DNA of 47,174 nucleotides, taken from NCBI RefSeq assembly GCF_014860165.1, contig NZ_JACZKG010000001.1, positions 1-47,174 of the forward strand, given 5' to 3'. The notes beneath the pieces are model-generated. The model saw nothing but the letters and a program-made list of their open reading frames with translations. It ran no database searches and was not told where the DNA came from. The translations under genes were made by a program, and so were the position numbers. The DNA is from Devosia sp. (GTDB lineage: Bacteria > Pseudomonadota > Alphaproteobacteria > Rhizobiales > Devosiaceae). Below, piece after piece: positions 1 to 8,121 of this stretch; within the stretch, counting starts at the first letter, position 1; each line of letters starts with the position of its first letter.

Positions 1-307
1 GCCAGCTTTCCTCGAGAATGGCGAGGCGATTGGCCAGGTCGGTGAGGGTGGAGGTGTCGGTGCCCGATGGCGTGCCCTGTTGGCGGCCGAACAGTTCCAT
101 GCTGACGCGCAACTGGGCAATGTCGGTCGAGAGCCGCACGATCTCGCGCTGGGTATCGCTATAGATCCAGGCGCTGGTGGCGATCGCGGCGATGCCGACC
201 AGACCAACCACGAAGCTCAGCACATTGGCCAGCGGCATGCGGCGGCGCACCGTTTCCGGCGGGGGCCGTCGCTCACCCTGGACATCGACCGATCCCGTCT
301 CTTCCAA
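1..307 (-). CDS. Membrane-anchored coiled-coil protein, 3' end outside window (partial)
   Basis: I do not recognise the family. The reading frame is open from a TTG at 307 to the window edge (at least 102 residues). The TTG has a GGAGA ribosome binding site 7 nt upstream; an in-frame ATG at about residue 24 would remove the charged N-terminus. A cytoplasmic head of about 27 residues with many Arg, Pro and Glu is followed by one transmembrane helix (about residues 28-49). After it comes a stretch with heptad-like hydrophobic spacing (about 52-72), a Gly/Ser/Thr linker and the start of a second helix. This suggests a single-pass inner-membrane protein with a periplasmic coiled coil. It starts 73 nt after the L,D-transpeptidase gene on the same strand, so an envelope role is plausible but unproven. 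Confidence 0.6.
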   Translation of the reverse strand, partial: MEETGSVDVQGERRPPPETVRRRMPLANVLSFVVGLVGIAAIATSAWIYSDTQREIVRLSTDIAQLRVSMELFGRQQGTPSGTDTSTLTDLANRLAILEESW

Positions 308-380
308 GGCAAAGTCTCCGTGGCTGGCGCTGCCGCGTTCAGATCGGCGCAGAATGCGGCCCAGATATGGTGGCGGTCGC

Positions 381-1400
381 CTAGCGCTGCAACGGCGGCA
401 GAGGCCTGGGGGCCGGCTTGCCCGAGATGACTGGCACGATATCGGCATCCTTGCCGCCGCCAAAGATGCTGCCCAGGCCCCCGACAAAGCCGGAAATGGC
501 GGCGCTGCGCTCCTTGAGGGCGGCCTCTTCGGCCGCAATGCGGGCGGCACGCTGGGCTTCGCTCTCGACGGCACTGGCAAAGGCGGCCTCTTCGGCCTGG
601 AGTTTTTCGGCGAGGCCCGCGATCTGCGTCACGGCGGGGCAGGGACCCATGGGATTGAGTGCGCCGCCGCCGATGGCGTTGAAGATGTACTGGCGCTCGC
701 ACACGTCCCAGACCGGTGGCGCCTTGGTCAGCTCGAACAGGTCGTAGCCCTCTTTGATGTCCTTCCAGAAGCCGATATGGGGGCTCGACGCCTTCTGGGC
801 CAGCTTGGCGGCGGTCATCTTGAAGGGGAAAATCTGCAGCTGGAAGCTCTGGTTGCCGCCCTTGAAGGTCTCGCGGGCCAGGGCATAGATCTCGGCAATG
901 CCCTCGTCGGTCATGGCGTAGCAGCCGCGCGAGGAGCAATCGCCATGCACCATCAGGTCAGAACCGGTGCGGCCCCAGACGCGATCGAACTTGTTGGGAA
1001 AGCCGGTATTGAAGGCGAGGTAATAGTTGGAGCGCGGGTTCATCAGGCCGGGCGTGATCGTATAGAAGCCCTCGGGACTCTGCCGGTCGCCTTCCCTGAT
1101 CTTGGGGCCGAGATCGCCGGAAAAGGCGCAGATCTCGTAGGTCTTGAACATCTTGAACTGGCCGGCGCTGGTACGCTTCCACACTTCGAGGGTCTTTTCC
1201 TCCTTGAAGATGCGGATGACCATGGCTTCGCCGGGCGACGAGCCCATGTTGCGCAGGCCCGCCTGGGTCAGGCTCGACAGGGGCTGGTTGTGCCGGTTGT
1301 CGTTCGATTTGGGCAGGAAGCCGCCACAGGCAACGAGCCCGAAGGCCACCCAGAGCAGGATCAGCGCCGAGGAAAACTTGCGAAGAAGAAGAGCGGTCAA
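381..1400 (-). CDS. YafK-type L,D-transpeptidase-fold lipoprotein
   Basis: Probable periplasmic peptidoglycan-modifying enzyme of the YkuD fold, closest in motif to E. coli YafK (DpaA/LdtF), which detaches Braun lipoprotein from peptidoglycan. The start is taken as a TTG at 1400, which places a lipoprotein signal at the N-terminus: basic LLLRK, a hydrophobic stretch, then the lipobox-like VAFGLVAC with Cys followed by Gly-Gly. The longer open frame upstream runs into an intergenic repeat and is not believed. The catalytic motif HGDCSSRGC spans residues 152-160, with His152 and nucleophile Cys160, followed by YAMTD as in YafK. The C-terminal third (about 250 onward) is Ala/Glu-rich and probably helical, then Gly/Pro-rich. 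The family is clear; the substrate is not, because an Lpp-type lipoprotein may not exist in this organism. No strong ribosome binding site is visible for the TTG, so the start is uncertain. Confidence 0.82.
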   Translation of the reverse strand: MTALLLRKFSSALILLWVAFGLVACGGFLPKSNDNRHNQPLSSLTQAGLRNMGSSPGEAMVIRIFKEEKTLEVWKRTSAGQFKMFKTYEICAFSGDLGPKIREGDRQSPEGFYTITPGLMNPRSNYYLAFNTGFPNKFDRVWGRTGSDLMVHGDCSSRGCYAMTDEGIAEIYALARETFKGGNQSFQLQIFPFKMTAAKLAQKASSPHIGFWKDIKEGYDLFELTKAPPVWDVCERQYIFNAIGGGALNPMGPCPAVTQIAGLAEKLQAEEAAFASAVESEAQRAARIAAEEAALKERSAAISGFVGGLGSIFGGGKDADIVPVISGKPAPRPLPPLQR

Positions 1401-1555
1401 GGTCGGCGGCCCGGTGGACGAATGGAGCGGTGACCCATAGGGGCCGTTGGTTACCGCAGCATGAGTTTTGCTGGTGAACGAAGCGTTAGCACGCGGCAAA
1501 TTTGCCGTGAAGCGGGGGAATATCACGCAAGCGTGTGGTGAGTACCCGTCGCTTG

Positions 1556-1652
1556 GTTCTGCCGTCATTGCCGGGCTCGTCCCGGCAATCCAAGGGTCCG
1601 CTTGCGCTGAAAGATGGATCACCCGGACAAACCGGGTGATGACGATCATGGA
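1556..1652. repeat. Intergenic inverted repeat made of two small hairpins
   Basis: Two arms of about 30 nt (about 1563-1592 and 1616-1645) are imperfect inverted copies of each other; each begins or ends with CGTCAT and has ATCCA at the inner end. Each arm also folds on itself (CCGGG...CCCGG on the left, CACCCGG...CCGGGTG on the right). This is the usual look of a REP/RIME-like intergenic element of Hyphomicrobiales. It lies between accA and the YafK-type gene, both on the minus strand. Confidence 0.6.
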
Positions 1653-1683
1653 GGGGTGTTACGAGCGGGCGGGCGGCAGTGCG

Positions 1684-2637
1684 CTAAAGCGTCGTGCCGA
1701 TGGCCAGGAACTTCTCGCGGCGGTGTTCGCGGGTTTCGAGCCGGCCTCGGCCGGCGAAGTCACCGAGGAAGCCCGAAATCGCTGCGCGGGTCGAATCCAT
1801 GATGGTTTCGTGATGGCGATGGGCGCCGCCAGCGGGCTCGGGGATGATGCCGTCGATGACGCCGAAACCGAGCAGGTCCTGCGCGGTGATCTTCTGGGCC
1901 GTCGCCATGTCCTGCGCCTTGGCGGCGTCGCGGAACAGGATCGAGGCGCCGGCTTCGGGGGAGATCACGGAGTAGATGGCGTTTTCGAGCATCAGGACGC
2001 GGTTGGCCACGGCGATGGCGATGGCGCCGCCGGAGCCGCCTTCGCCAATAACGATGGCGATGTTGGGCACACCCAGCTCAAGGCATTTCTCGGTGGAGCG
2101 GGCAATGGCCTCGGCCTGGCCGCGCTCCTCGGCGCCGATGCCGGGATAGGCGCCGGCGGTATCGACGAAGGAGATCAGGGGAATGTTGAAGCGATCGGCC
2201 ATTTCCATGATGCGGACGGCCTTGCGATAGCCTTCGGGGCTGGCCATGCCGAAATTATGCTTGAGGCGGGTTTCGGTGGAGCTGCCCTTTTCCTGGCCGA
2301 GAATGGCAACGGACTGGCCGTTGAAGCGACCGAAGCCGGCCTGCAGGGCCGCGTCCTCGCGATATTTGCGGTCGCCGGCCAGCGGCGTCCATTCGGTAAT
2401 GAGCTTGCCGACATAGTCGGAGAAATGCGGGCGCTGTGGATGGCGCGCCACCTGCGTCTTCTGCCAGGGGGTCAGGCGGCGGTAGATTTCCACCAGCGCC
2501 TCATCGGCGCGGGCACTGAGCCGGTTGACCTCTTCGTCAATGCTGACGGCCTGGTCTGTCGCGGCCATTGCCTTGAGCTCGGCAATCTTGCCCTCGAGAT
2601 CGGCAACCGGCTTTTCGAAATCGAGATAAGACTGCAT
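1684..2637 (-). CDS. accA: Acetyl-CoA carboxylase, carboxyltransferase subunit alpha
   Basis: Catalyses, with AccD, transfer of the carboxyl group from carboxybiotin-BCCP to acetyl-CoA, giving malonyl-CoA for fatty acid synthesis in the cytoplasm. The 317-residue length is normal. The N-terminus MQSYLDFEKPVADLEGKI is the family's usual start. Family landmarks include the region RHPQRPHFSDYV, the GQEKG segment, SFVDTAGAYPGIGAEERGQ and the GEGGSGGA oxyanion-forming loop with downstream MLENAIYSVISPE. Transcribed away from xerD with a repeat-containing gap of about 236 nt; accD is not in the window, which is usual since accA and accD are often unlinked. Confidence 0.97.
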   Translation of the reverse strand: MQSYLDFEKPVADLEGKIAELKAMAATDQAVSIDEEVNRLSARADEALVEIYRRLTPWQKTQVARHPQRPHFSDYVGKLITEWTPLAGDRKYREDAALQAGFGRFNGQSVAILGQEKGSSTETRLKHNFGMASPEGYRKAVRIMEMADRFNIPLISFVDTAGAYPGIGAEERGQAEAIARSTEKCLELGVPNIAIVIGEGGSGGAIAIAVANRVLMLENAIYSVISPEAGASILFRDAAKAQDMATAQKITAQDLLGFGVIDGIIPEPAGGAHRHHETIMDSTRAAISGFLGDFAGRGRLETREHRREKFLAIGTTL

Positions 2638-2779
2638 TGACCTGCCCGTTAAGGGTCGTTGACTTGGACCCAGGATAAGGGTCGCTGCTCTTGCGCCCTA
2701 AAGTGGCCGGAAAGTGGCGATGGCGCAATGGCAAGTCAAGGCTCTTCGCCCTTCCCTTCCAGAGTCTGAACAATCTCGG

Positions 2780-2862
2780 TGTCACCCCGGCGAAGGCCTG
2801 GGCCCATCCTGAGGTCTTTCCAAATCATCCCAGGATGGATTCCGGCCTTCGCCGGAATGACA
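2780..2862. repeat. Intergenic inverted repeat, 34-nt arms
   Basis: Left arm 2780-2813 and right arm 2829-2862 are inverted copies with a few mismatches, separated by 15 nt. Both contain the core GGCGAAGGCC flanked by GTCA and ATCC sequences. The same core type (GTCATTCC-n-GCGAAGGC) recurs at 8001-8075, so this is a dispersed family. It lies between xerD and accA and could act as a transcript-end structure for xerD. Confidence 0.7.
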
Positions 2863-2873
2863 TCGTGATCTTT

Positions 2874-3782
2874 CTACCCACCAGCCAGCGGGTGATGCGT
2901 TTCGACCAGGGTCCGCAACTTCTCGTCCAGCACGTGGGTATAGATCTGGGTGGTCGAGATATCGGCATGGCCGAGCAGCATCTGGACCACGCGCAGGTCG
3001 GCGCCGCCGGCCAGCAGGTGGCTGGCAAAGGCGTGGCGCAGGACGTGCGGCGCGACCCGCGCCGAGCTGATGCCGGCGCGTGCCGCCAGGGATTTGAGGT
3101 CGCGGGCGAAGACCTGGCGGCTGAGGTAACCTTCCGACCCGGTGGCGGGGAACAGGAACAGGCCCGGCTCCAGCGTCTGCAGATAGGCCTTGATGGCGTC
3201 GCGTGCGCGGTCATTGACCGGCACGACGCGCTCCTTGCTGCCCTTGCCCACGACGGTGAGGAAACTGGCATCGCGCATGACGGCGGAGCGGCGCAGGCTC
3301 ACCAGCTCGCTGACGCGGAGGCCGGTGGCATAAAGCAGTTCGAGCAGCACATAGAGGCGCAGGGCAGCGGCCTGCTTCTGCGGCGAGGCCGGGGTATTGG
3401 CCTCGGCCTCGGCCGTTGTGAGCAGGCGGTCGACCTCTGATATCGACAATACCTTGGGCAGGGCCCGGCGGCTTTTGGGGCTGGCGACGATGCGGGTGGG
3501 ATCATCGCCCCGCACGCCGTCGGCGCAGAGAAATTTGTGGAACTGGCGGATGGCCGAGAGGCGACGGGCGGAGGACGAGGCCGAAAGACCATCCTGCTTG
3601 AGCCGGTCGAGCCAGGCATTGACGATGTCACGGTCCACGGTGAGCAGGCTCGACTGCCGGCCGGCGACGAAGCCGGCATAATCGGCCAGGTCACGGCGAT
3701 AGGCCTCGATGGTGTTCTTGGCGGCGCCGCGTTCGGCGCTCATCATTTCGAGGAAGGCGCCGATCAGGTGTGTCCCGCTCAA
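2874..3782 (-). CDS. xerD: Site-specific tyrosine recombinase XerD
   Basis: Works with XerC at the dif site near the terminus, under FtsK control, to resolve chromosome dimers. The protein is 302 residues, the usual size. The N-terminal core-binding domain occupies about residues 8-90; the catalytic domain has Arg156 (in ATGLRVSEL), Lys180, His246-x-x-Arg249, His272 and nucleophile Tyr281 (in TQIYTHV), so the active site is complete. The start is a TTG at 3782 that overlaps the stop of the preceding small gene in a TTGA, suggesting translational coupling. The XerD rather than XerC assignment rests on the overall sequence and the location next to aroK, common in Hyphomicrobiales. This is a housekeeping recombinase with no sign of an integron or prophage beside it. 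Confidence 0.93.
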   Translation of the reverse strand: MSGTHLIGAFLEMMSAERGAAKNTIEAYRRDLADYAGFVAGRQSSLLTVDRDIVNAWLDRLKQDGLSASSSARRLSAIRQFHKFLCADGVRGDDPTRIVASPKSRRALPKVLSISEVDRLLTTAEAEANTPASPQKQAAALRLYVLLELLYATGLRVSELVSLRRSAVMRDASFLTVVGKGSKERVVPVNDRARDAIKAYLQTLEPGLFLFPATGSEGYLSRQVFARDLKSLAARAGISSARVAPHVLRHAFASHLLAGGADLRVVQMLLGHADISTTQIYTHVLDEKLRTLVETHHPLAGG

Positions 3783-4024
3783 TCTGTCAACGGCTCCGGC
3801 GGGGTGGTCGGCTCGGACGCCGGAGCGTCGGCGGCCGGCTGTTCGGCCGGCGCCTGGGTGCCGGGCAAAGCCGGCTGGCCGCCGGACAGCAGGTCGCGCT
3901 GCGGGATGCGGATGGTCACTTCCTTGGGCGTCGGCTCGACGAAGGCGACCAGCGCAAACATGCCGGCATAGACGAGGCCGGCCAGAAACAGCAGCGTGAT
4001 GATGAGGCGGATCAGAGTGGGCAT
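3779..4024 (-). CDS. Small single-pass membrane protein upstream of xerD
   Basis: An 81-residue protein starting at the ATG at 4024. A short basic N-terminus (MPTLIRL) leads into one hydrophobic helix (about residues 6-27), then the conserved-looking segment PTPKEVTIRIPQRDLL, and a Pro/Ala/Glu-rich C-terminus that looks disordered. Small proteins of this build lie between xerD and aroK in other Hyphomicrobiales; none has a function I can name. The stop overlaps the xerD start by 4 nt (TTGA). The gene is divergent from aroK, so both promoters must lie in the roughly 210 nt between them. Confidence 0.75.
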   Translation of the reverse strand: MPTLIRLIITLLFLAGLVYAGMFALVAFVEPTPKEVTIRIPQRDLLSGGQPALPGTQAPAEQPAADAPASEPTTPPEPLTD

Positions 4025-4236
4025 ACAGCAGTCCTGCGGGCGGTTTGCTTGCAGATTTCCTGCAATTTGCCTGCAAAAGGTTTCGTTTCCGTAGGCATAG
4101 TGCGGTGTCGGGCCCTTGTCCGCAAGTTCTTGACAGCCGGGGTGCGGACGGCTTGATAGCGGCAATATTGTTTTGTCGCGTTTTCCGGGCGGCGAACCGG
4201 TATCCACTTCGCCTGAAAACGCTTGGGGAACGTCTT

Positions 4237-4821
4237 TTGAACCGACCGGACGCGGCATTGCGGCAGGCCCGCGCCGAACAACTTGCCGAGCGGCTCGCCG
4301 GCCGGCCGCTGGTGCTGGTCGGGATGATGGGCGCCGGCAAGACCACGGTCGGCCGTCGCCTCGCCACCCGGCTCAACCGCCATTTTCTCGACAGCGACGA
4401 GGAAATCGAGAAGGCGGCGCAGATGAGCATTCCCGAGATTTTCGAGCAGCGGGGCGAGGCCGAATTCCGCGCGGGGGAGACCCGCGTCATTGCCCGCGTG
4501 CTCAAGGAGCCAGGCGTGGTGCTGGCCACCGGCGGGGGGGCCTTCGTCAATGCGGAGACGCGTGCGCTGGTCAAGGCCGAGGCAGTCTCGGTCTGGCTCA
4601 AGGCCGAGGTGGATATCCTGTTCGAGCGGGTGTCCCGGCGCAGCAATCGTCCCCTGCTCAAGACCGCCAATCCCCGCGCCACACTCGAAAAGCTGATCGA
4701 GGATCGCTATCCGATCTATGCGGAAGCCGATGTCACTGTGATGTCGCGCGACGTGCCGCAGGATGTGGTGGCGGGCCACGTGATCGATGCCGTACTCGGC
4801 TTTCTCAAGCGTCAGGACTGA
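4237..4821 (+). CDS. aroK: Shikimate kinase
   Basis: Phosphorylates shikimate at the 3-hydroxyl with ATP, the fifth step of the chorismate pathway. The start is a TTG at 4237 with GGGGAA at 4225-4230 as ribosome binding site, giving 194 residues; the longer open frame upstream has no supporting homology. Visible motifs are the Walker A loop GMMGAGKT (29-36), the shikimate-binding Asp in FLDSDEEIE (about 52-54), the GGGAF loop (substrate-binding glycines) and the lid region with RRSNRPLL. Immediately followed (6 nt) by aroB, so the two steps are made from one transcript, a pairing common across bacteria. Confidence 0.95.
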   Translation: MNRPDAALRQARAEQLAERLAGRPLVLVGMMGAGKTTVGRRLATRLNRHFLDSDEEIEKAAQMSIPEIFEQRGEAEFRAGETRVIARVLKEPGVVLATGGGAFVNAETRALVKAEAVSVWLKAEVDILFERVSRRSNRPLLKTANPRATLEKLIEDRYPIYAEADVTVMSRDVPQDVVAGHVIDAVLGFLKRQD

Positions 4822-4827
4822 CCCCAT

Positions 4828-5940
4828 ATGCCCGATATTGCCCACACGGTTCACGTCGCCCTCGGCGATCGCGCCTATGACATCCTGATCGGGCCGCACC
4901 TGCTCGACGAGGCCGGCGCCATTCTGGCCGAGCGCTTTCCCGGAAGGCGCTATGGCATCATCACCGACGAGGCAGTGGCCAAGGCACAGTTGCCGCGGCT
5001 CGCGGCCTCGCTCGATGCGGCTGGGCTCGGCCATACCGAGATCGTGCTGCCGGCGGGGGAGAGCACCAAGTCCTGGAGCTTTCTCGGCCAAGCGGTCGAG
5101 GGCATTCTCGCCGCCCGGCTGGAGCGCGGCGACCTGGTGATCGCGCTGGGCGGCGGGGTGATTGGGGACCTGGCGGGATTTGCCGCCTCGATTGCCCGGC
5201 GCGGCATGGATTTTGTGCAGATGCCGACCTCGCTTCTGGCGCAGGTCGATAGCTCTGTCGGCGGCAAGACCGGCATCAATTCACCCCATGGCAAGAACCT
5301 GATCGGCGCCTTCCACCAGCCCAAGCTGGTGCTGGCGGACCTGTCGACGCTTGATACGCTGGCGCCGCGGCAGTTCGCCGCCGGCTATGCCGAAGTGGTC
5401 AAATACGGGCTGATCGACGACGAGGCGTTCTTCTTCTGGCTCGAAGAGCACCAGGCGGAAATCTTTGCCGGTGGCCCGGCGCGGGGCGAGGCGATTGCCC
5501 GCTGCTGTGCCCACAAGGCGCGGGTGGTGATCGAGGACGAGAAGGAACTTGGCGTCCGCGCCCTGCTCAATCTTGGCCACACCTTCGGGCATGCGCTGGA
5601 AAAGGATACCGGCTATTCCGACCGGCTGCTGCATGGCGAGGGCGTTGCCATCGGCATGGTGCTGGCGCATGGCTTTTCGGCGCGGCAGGGGCTGGCCTCC
5701 AGCCAGGATACTGGCCGCATCGTCGCCCACTTGCAGAAATCGGGCCTGCCCACCAAATTGGGTGATATTCCCGGAACGCTCGGTTCGACCGACGCGCTGA
5801 TGGCCGCCATCGCGCAGGACAAGAAGGTCTCGCGCGGCTCGCTGACCTTCATCCTGACGCGGGGCATCGGCAAGGCGTTCATCGAGAGCAATGTCGATGG
5901 CGCTGCGGTGGCGGCGTTTCTGGATGAGATGCGGGGCTAG
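4828..5940 (+). CDS. aroB: 3-dehydroquinate synthase
   Basis: Converts DAHP to 3-dehydroquinate, the second step of the shikimate pathway, using NAD and a divalent metal. The 370 residues match the family. Landmarks include the GGGVIGDLAGFAAS nucleotide-binding region, PTSLLAQVDSSVGGKTGIN, the metal-ligand region with LNLGHTFGHALE and the LLHGEGVAIGM segment. Begins 6 nt after aroK. Its TAG stop shares a CTAG with the convergent bolA stop, so the two coding regions overlap by 4 nt and leave no room for a conventional terminator. Confidence 0.97.
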   Translation: MPDIAHTVHVALGDRAYDILIGPHLLDEAGAILAERFPGRRYGIITDEAVAKAQLPRLAASLDAAGLGHTEIVLPAGESTKSWSFLGQAVEGILAARLERGDLVIALGGGVIGDLAGFAASIARRGMDFVQMPTSLLAQVDSSVGGKTGINSPHGKNLIGAFHQPKLVLADLSTLDTLAPRQFAAGYAEVVKYGLIDDEAFFFWLEEHQAEIFAGGPARGEAIARCCAHKARVVIEDEKELGVRALLNLGHTFGHALEKDTGYSDRLLHGEGVAIGMVLAHGFSARQGLASSQDTGRIVAHLQKSGLPTKLGDIPGTLGSTDALMAAIAQDKKVSRGSLTFILTRGIGKAFIESNVDGAAVAAFLDEMRG

Positions 5941-6227
5941 ACGCGGTCCGGCAATTCATAGGGCCCATCGACCGGCAGCACCTCGATGGCAAGAGCGTGC
6001 ACTCGGTCCTTGAGTTCGGCGTCCAGAACGTCCATGACGGCGCGGTGTTGCGCCACGCGGCTCATCCCGTCAAATTGACGGGTCGCGATTCTGACACGAA
6101 AATGGGTTTCACCACCCTCCCGCCAGCCGGCATGGCCATGATGCTTGTTCGATTCATCGATCACATCGAGGAAAGCGGGGGCGAATTTAGCGGCGAGCTT
6201 GGCTTGGATGGTGTCTTTGGCACTCAT
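5937..6227 (-). CDS. BolA-family protein
   Basis: A 96-residue BolA/IbaG-type protein. These partner monothiol glutaredoxins in Fe-S and iron homeostasis, and some bind DNA. The signature lies in the middle: VIDESNKHHGHAG followed by ETHFRVRI, then a helix with RVAQHRAVMDVL and the closing VHALAIEV. The conserved His (in HHGHAG) used for [2Fe-2S] coordination is present. The gene converges on aroB and shares its stop tetranucleotide CTAG. It is divergent from the J-domain gene, with about 40 nt between starts. Confidence 0.9.
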   Translation of the reverse strand: MSAKDTIQAKLAAKFAPAFLDVIDESNKHHGHAGWREGGETHFRVRIATRQFDGMSRVAQHRAVMDVLDAELKDRVHALAIEVLPVDGPYELPDRV

Positions 6228-6266
6228 GGCGGGGCTTTCTATGGTTCAGGCACGTAACTAGGCGCA

Positions 6267-6893
6267 ATGAAACTGCAATCCAAGCTCTTCGACACCATTC
6301 GCATCAAACCTCGCCGGGAAGAAAAACCGGCGCCGGTCGAGCACGCCTGCGACTGGGAAGGGTGCACGCTGGCCGGCGAGTACCGCGCCCCCAAGGGCCA
6401 TCGCAGCGAGGGCCAGTATCACCATTTCTGCCTTGAGCATGTCCGCCACTACAATACGGCGTTCAATTTCTTCGCCGGCATGGAGAAGGACGAACTGGAG
6501 GAGGCGCTGCATGCGCCGCCCAAGGCCGAGAGTCGCTCGAGCTTTGCCACCGGCAATCCCGGCACGCGCACCTCCCGCCAGGCGACGGCCGGCCTTCGTC
6601 CCGGCGACCGGTTCGGCGATCCGTTCGGCGTCTTTGCCCGCTTCCGCCACCGCCAATCGCAGAAGCCGGCGGCCGAGCGGGTCAAGCCGCTGCACGAGCA
6701 GGATCGGCGGGCGCTCGAAACGCTGGGCATTGTCGGCCAGGCCAAATCGGACGAGATCAAGCGGGCCTACAAGACCCTGGTCAAGATCCACCATCCCGAC
6801 GCCAATGGCGGCGACAAGGCCAGCGAAGAGCGCCTGCGCACCATCATCGCGGCGTATAGCCATCTCAAGAAGACGGGTTTCGTGGCGAAGTAG
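6267..6893 (+). CDS. J-domain protein with N-terminal Cys/His module
   Basis: A 208-residue protein with a C-terminal J domain (about 147-208) carrying the HPD triad at 176-178 (in [10 protein letters not shown]), so it should stimulate a DnaK-type Hsp70. The N-terminus is unlike classical DnaJ: Cys28-x4-Cys33 and His52/His53-x-Cys55-x2-His58 look like a small metal-binding module. A Ser/Arg/Gly-rich linker joins the two. There is no G/F-rich region, DnaJ zinc-finger domain or substrate-binding domain. Proteins of this type lie directly upstream of cobS in rhizobial genomes. That suggests a link with cobaltochelatase assembly, but context is the only evidence. Confidence 0.85.
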   Translation: MKLQSKLFDTIRIKPRREEKPAPVEHACDWEGCTLAGEYRAPKGHRSEGQYHHFCLEHVRHYNTAFNFFAGMEKDELEEALHAPPKAESRSSFATGNPGTRTSRQATAGLRPGDRFGDPFGVFARFRHRQSQKPAAERVKPLHEQDRRALETLGIVGQAKSDEIKRAYKTLVKIHHPDANGGDKASEERLRTIIAAYSHLKKTGFVAK

Positions 6894-7003
6894 GCAAGCC
6901 AGCTTCTCGTCCAAGTGCCTACCGCCGGTGTCACAATGCTGCTATAGAGCCCGCGACTTCTAATGCCCTCCCGCCTCGAATTTTTTCCGCCAAGAGCACT
7001 GCC

Positions 7004-7987
7004 ATGACTGAGTACACCAATCTGCCCGACACCGAATATTCGGCACGGGAGCTGTTCGGCATCGACACGGACATGAAGGTGATGGGCTACAAGGAAGCCA
7101 ATAGCCACGTTCCCCCTGTTGATCCCGACTATCTGTTCGATCGCAACACCACGCTGGCGATCCTGGCGGGCTTTGCCTTCAACCGTCGCGTCATGGTGCA
7201 GGGCTATCACGGCACGGGTAAATCGACCCATATCGAGCAGGTGGCGGCGCGCCTCAACTGGCCGCTGGTGCGCGTCAATCTGGACAGCCATGTGTCGCGT
7301 ATCGATCTGGTCGGCAAGGACGCGATCGTGCTCAAGGATGGCAAGCAGGTCACCGAATTCCGCGACGGTATTTTGCCCTGGGCGGTGCAGAACAATGTCG
7401 CTCTGGTGTTCGACGAATATGATGCCGGCCGCCCGGACGTGATGTTCGTGATCCAGCGCGTGCTGGAAGTGGCGGGTCGGCTGACGCTGCTCGACCAGAA
7501 CCGCGTCATCGTGCCCCACCCGGCCTTCCGGCTGTTCTCGACCACCAACACGATCGGCCTGGGCGATACGTCGGGGCTCTATCACGGCACCCAGCAGATC
7601 AACCAGGGCCAGATGGACCGCTGGAGCCTGGTGACGACGCTGAACTACCTGCCGCATGACAAGGAAGTCGGCATCGTGCTGGCCAAGAACAAGGCCTATG
7701 CCGAGACCGAGAAGGGCAAGAAGATCATCTCCAACATGGTGCGGCTGGCCGATCTCACGCGCTCGGCCTTCATCAATGGCGACCTTTCGACCGTGATGAG
7801 CCCGCGTACCGTGATCACCTGGGCCGAGAATACCCAGATTTTCGGCGGCGATATCGGCTTTGCCTTCCGGCTGACCTTCCTCAACAAATGCGACGAACTG
7901 GAACGCCCTGTCGTGGCCGAGTTCTACCAGCGCGTGTTTGGCGAAGATCTGCCCGAGTCGTCCGCCAATCTGGCCGTAACGGCTTAG
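7004..7987 (+). CDS. cobS: Cobaltochelatase subunit CobS (AAA+ ATPase)
   Basis: MoxR-type AAA+ subunit of the CobNST complex, which inserts cobalt into hydrogenobyrinate a,c-diamide in the aerobic cobalamin pathway. The 327 residues match known CobS. Walker A is GYHGTGKS (67-74). Walker B lies in [14 protein letters not shown]. The sensor-1 region ([14 protein letters not shown]) and an arginine-finger region follow. The N-terminus ([20 protein letters not shown]) is the conserved CobS lead. cobT follows after a repeat-bearing gap of about 134 nt; cobN is not in the window. Confidence 0.96.
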   Translation: MTEYTNLPDTEYSARELFGIDTDMKVMGYKEANSHVPPVDPDYLFDRNTTLAILAGFAFNRRVMVQGYHGTGKSTHIEQVAARLNWPLVRVNLDSHVSRIDLVGKDAIVLKDGKQVTEFRDGILPWAVQNNVALVFDEYDAGRPDVMFVIQRVLEVAGRLTLLDQNRVIVPHPAFRLFSTTNTIGLGDTSGLYHGTQQINQGQMDRWSLVTTLNYLPHDKEVGIVLAKNKAYAETEKGKKIISNMVRLADLTRSAFINGDLSTVMSPRTVITWAENTQIFGGDIGFAFRLTFLNKCDELERPVVAEFYQRVFGEDLPESSANLAVTA

Positions 7988-8000
7988 CAGCATTCACAGG

Positions 8001-8075
8001 GTCATTCCCGCGAAGGCGGGAATCTCCGTTTTGGATCGCCTGGCAAACAGAGATTCCCGCCTTCGCGGGAATGAC
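8001..8075. repeat. Inverted repeat between cobS and cobT, 31-nt arms
   Basis: Left arm 8001-8031 and right arm 8045-8075 are inverted copies with one mismatch, separated by 13 nt. The arms begin GTCATTCCCGCGAAGGCG and therefore belong with the element at 2780-2862. A strong hairpin between two co-transcribed genes could stabilise the upstream mRNA or reduce read-through to cobT. Confidence 0.8.
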
Positions 8076-8121
8076 GCGGTGAAAAGGGGTGCGCGTCGCG
8101 TCCGCACCATGGATTTTTGAC

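Noticed and set aside
2874..3782. xerD as part of an integron or prophage
   Set aside because: The family, length and neighbours are those of the housekeeping recombinase; no attachment repeats, tRNA gene or phage genes are near.
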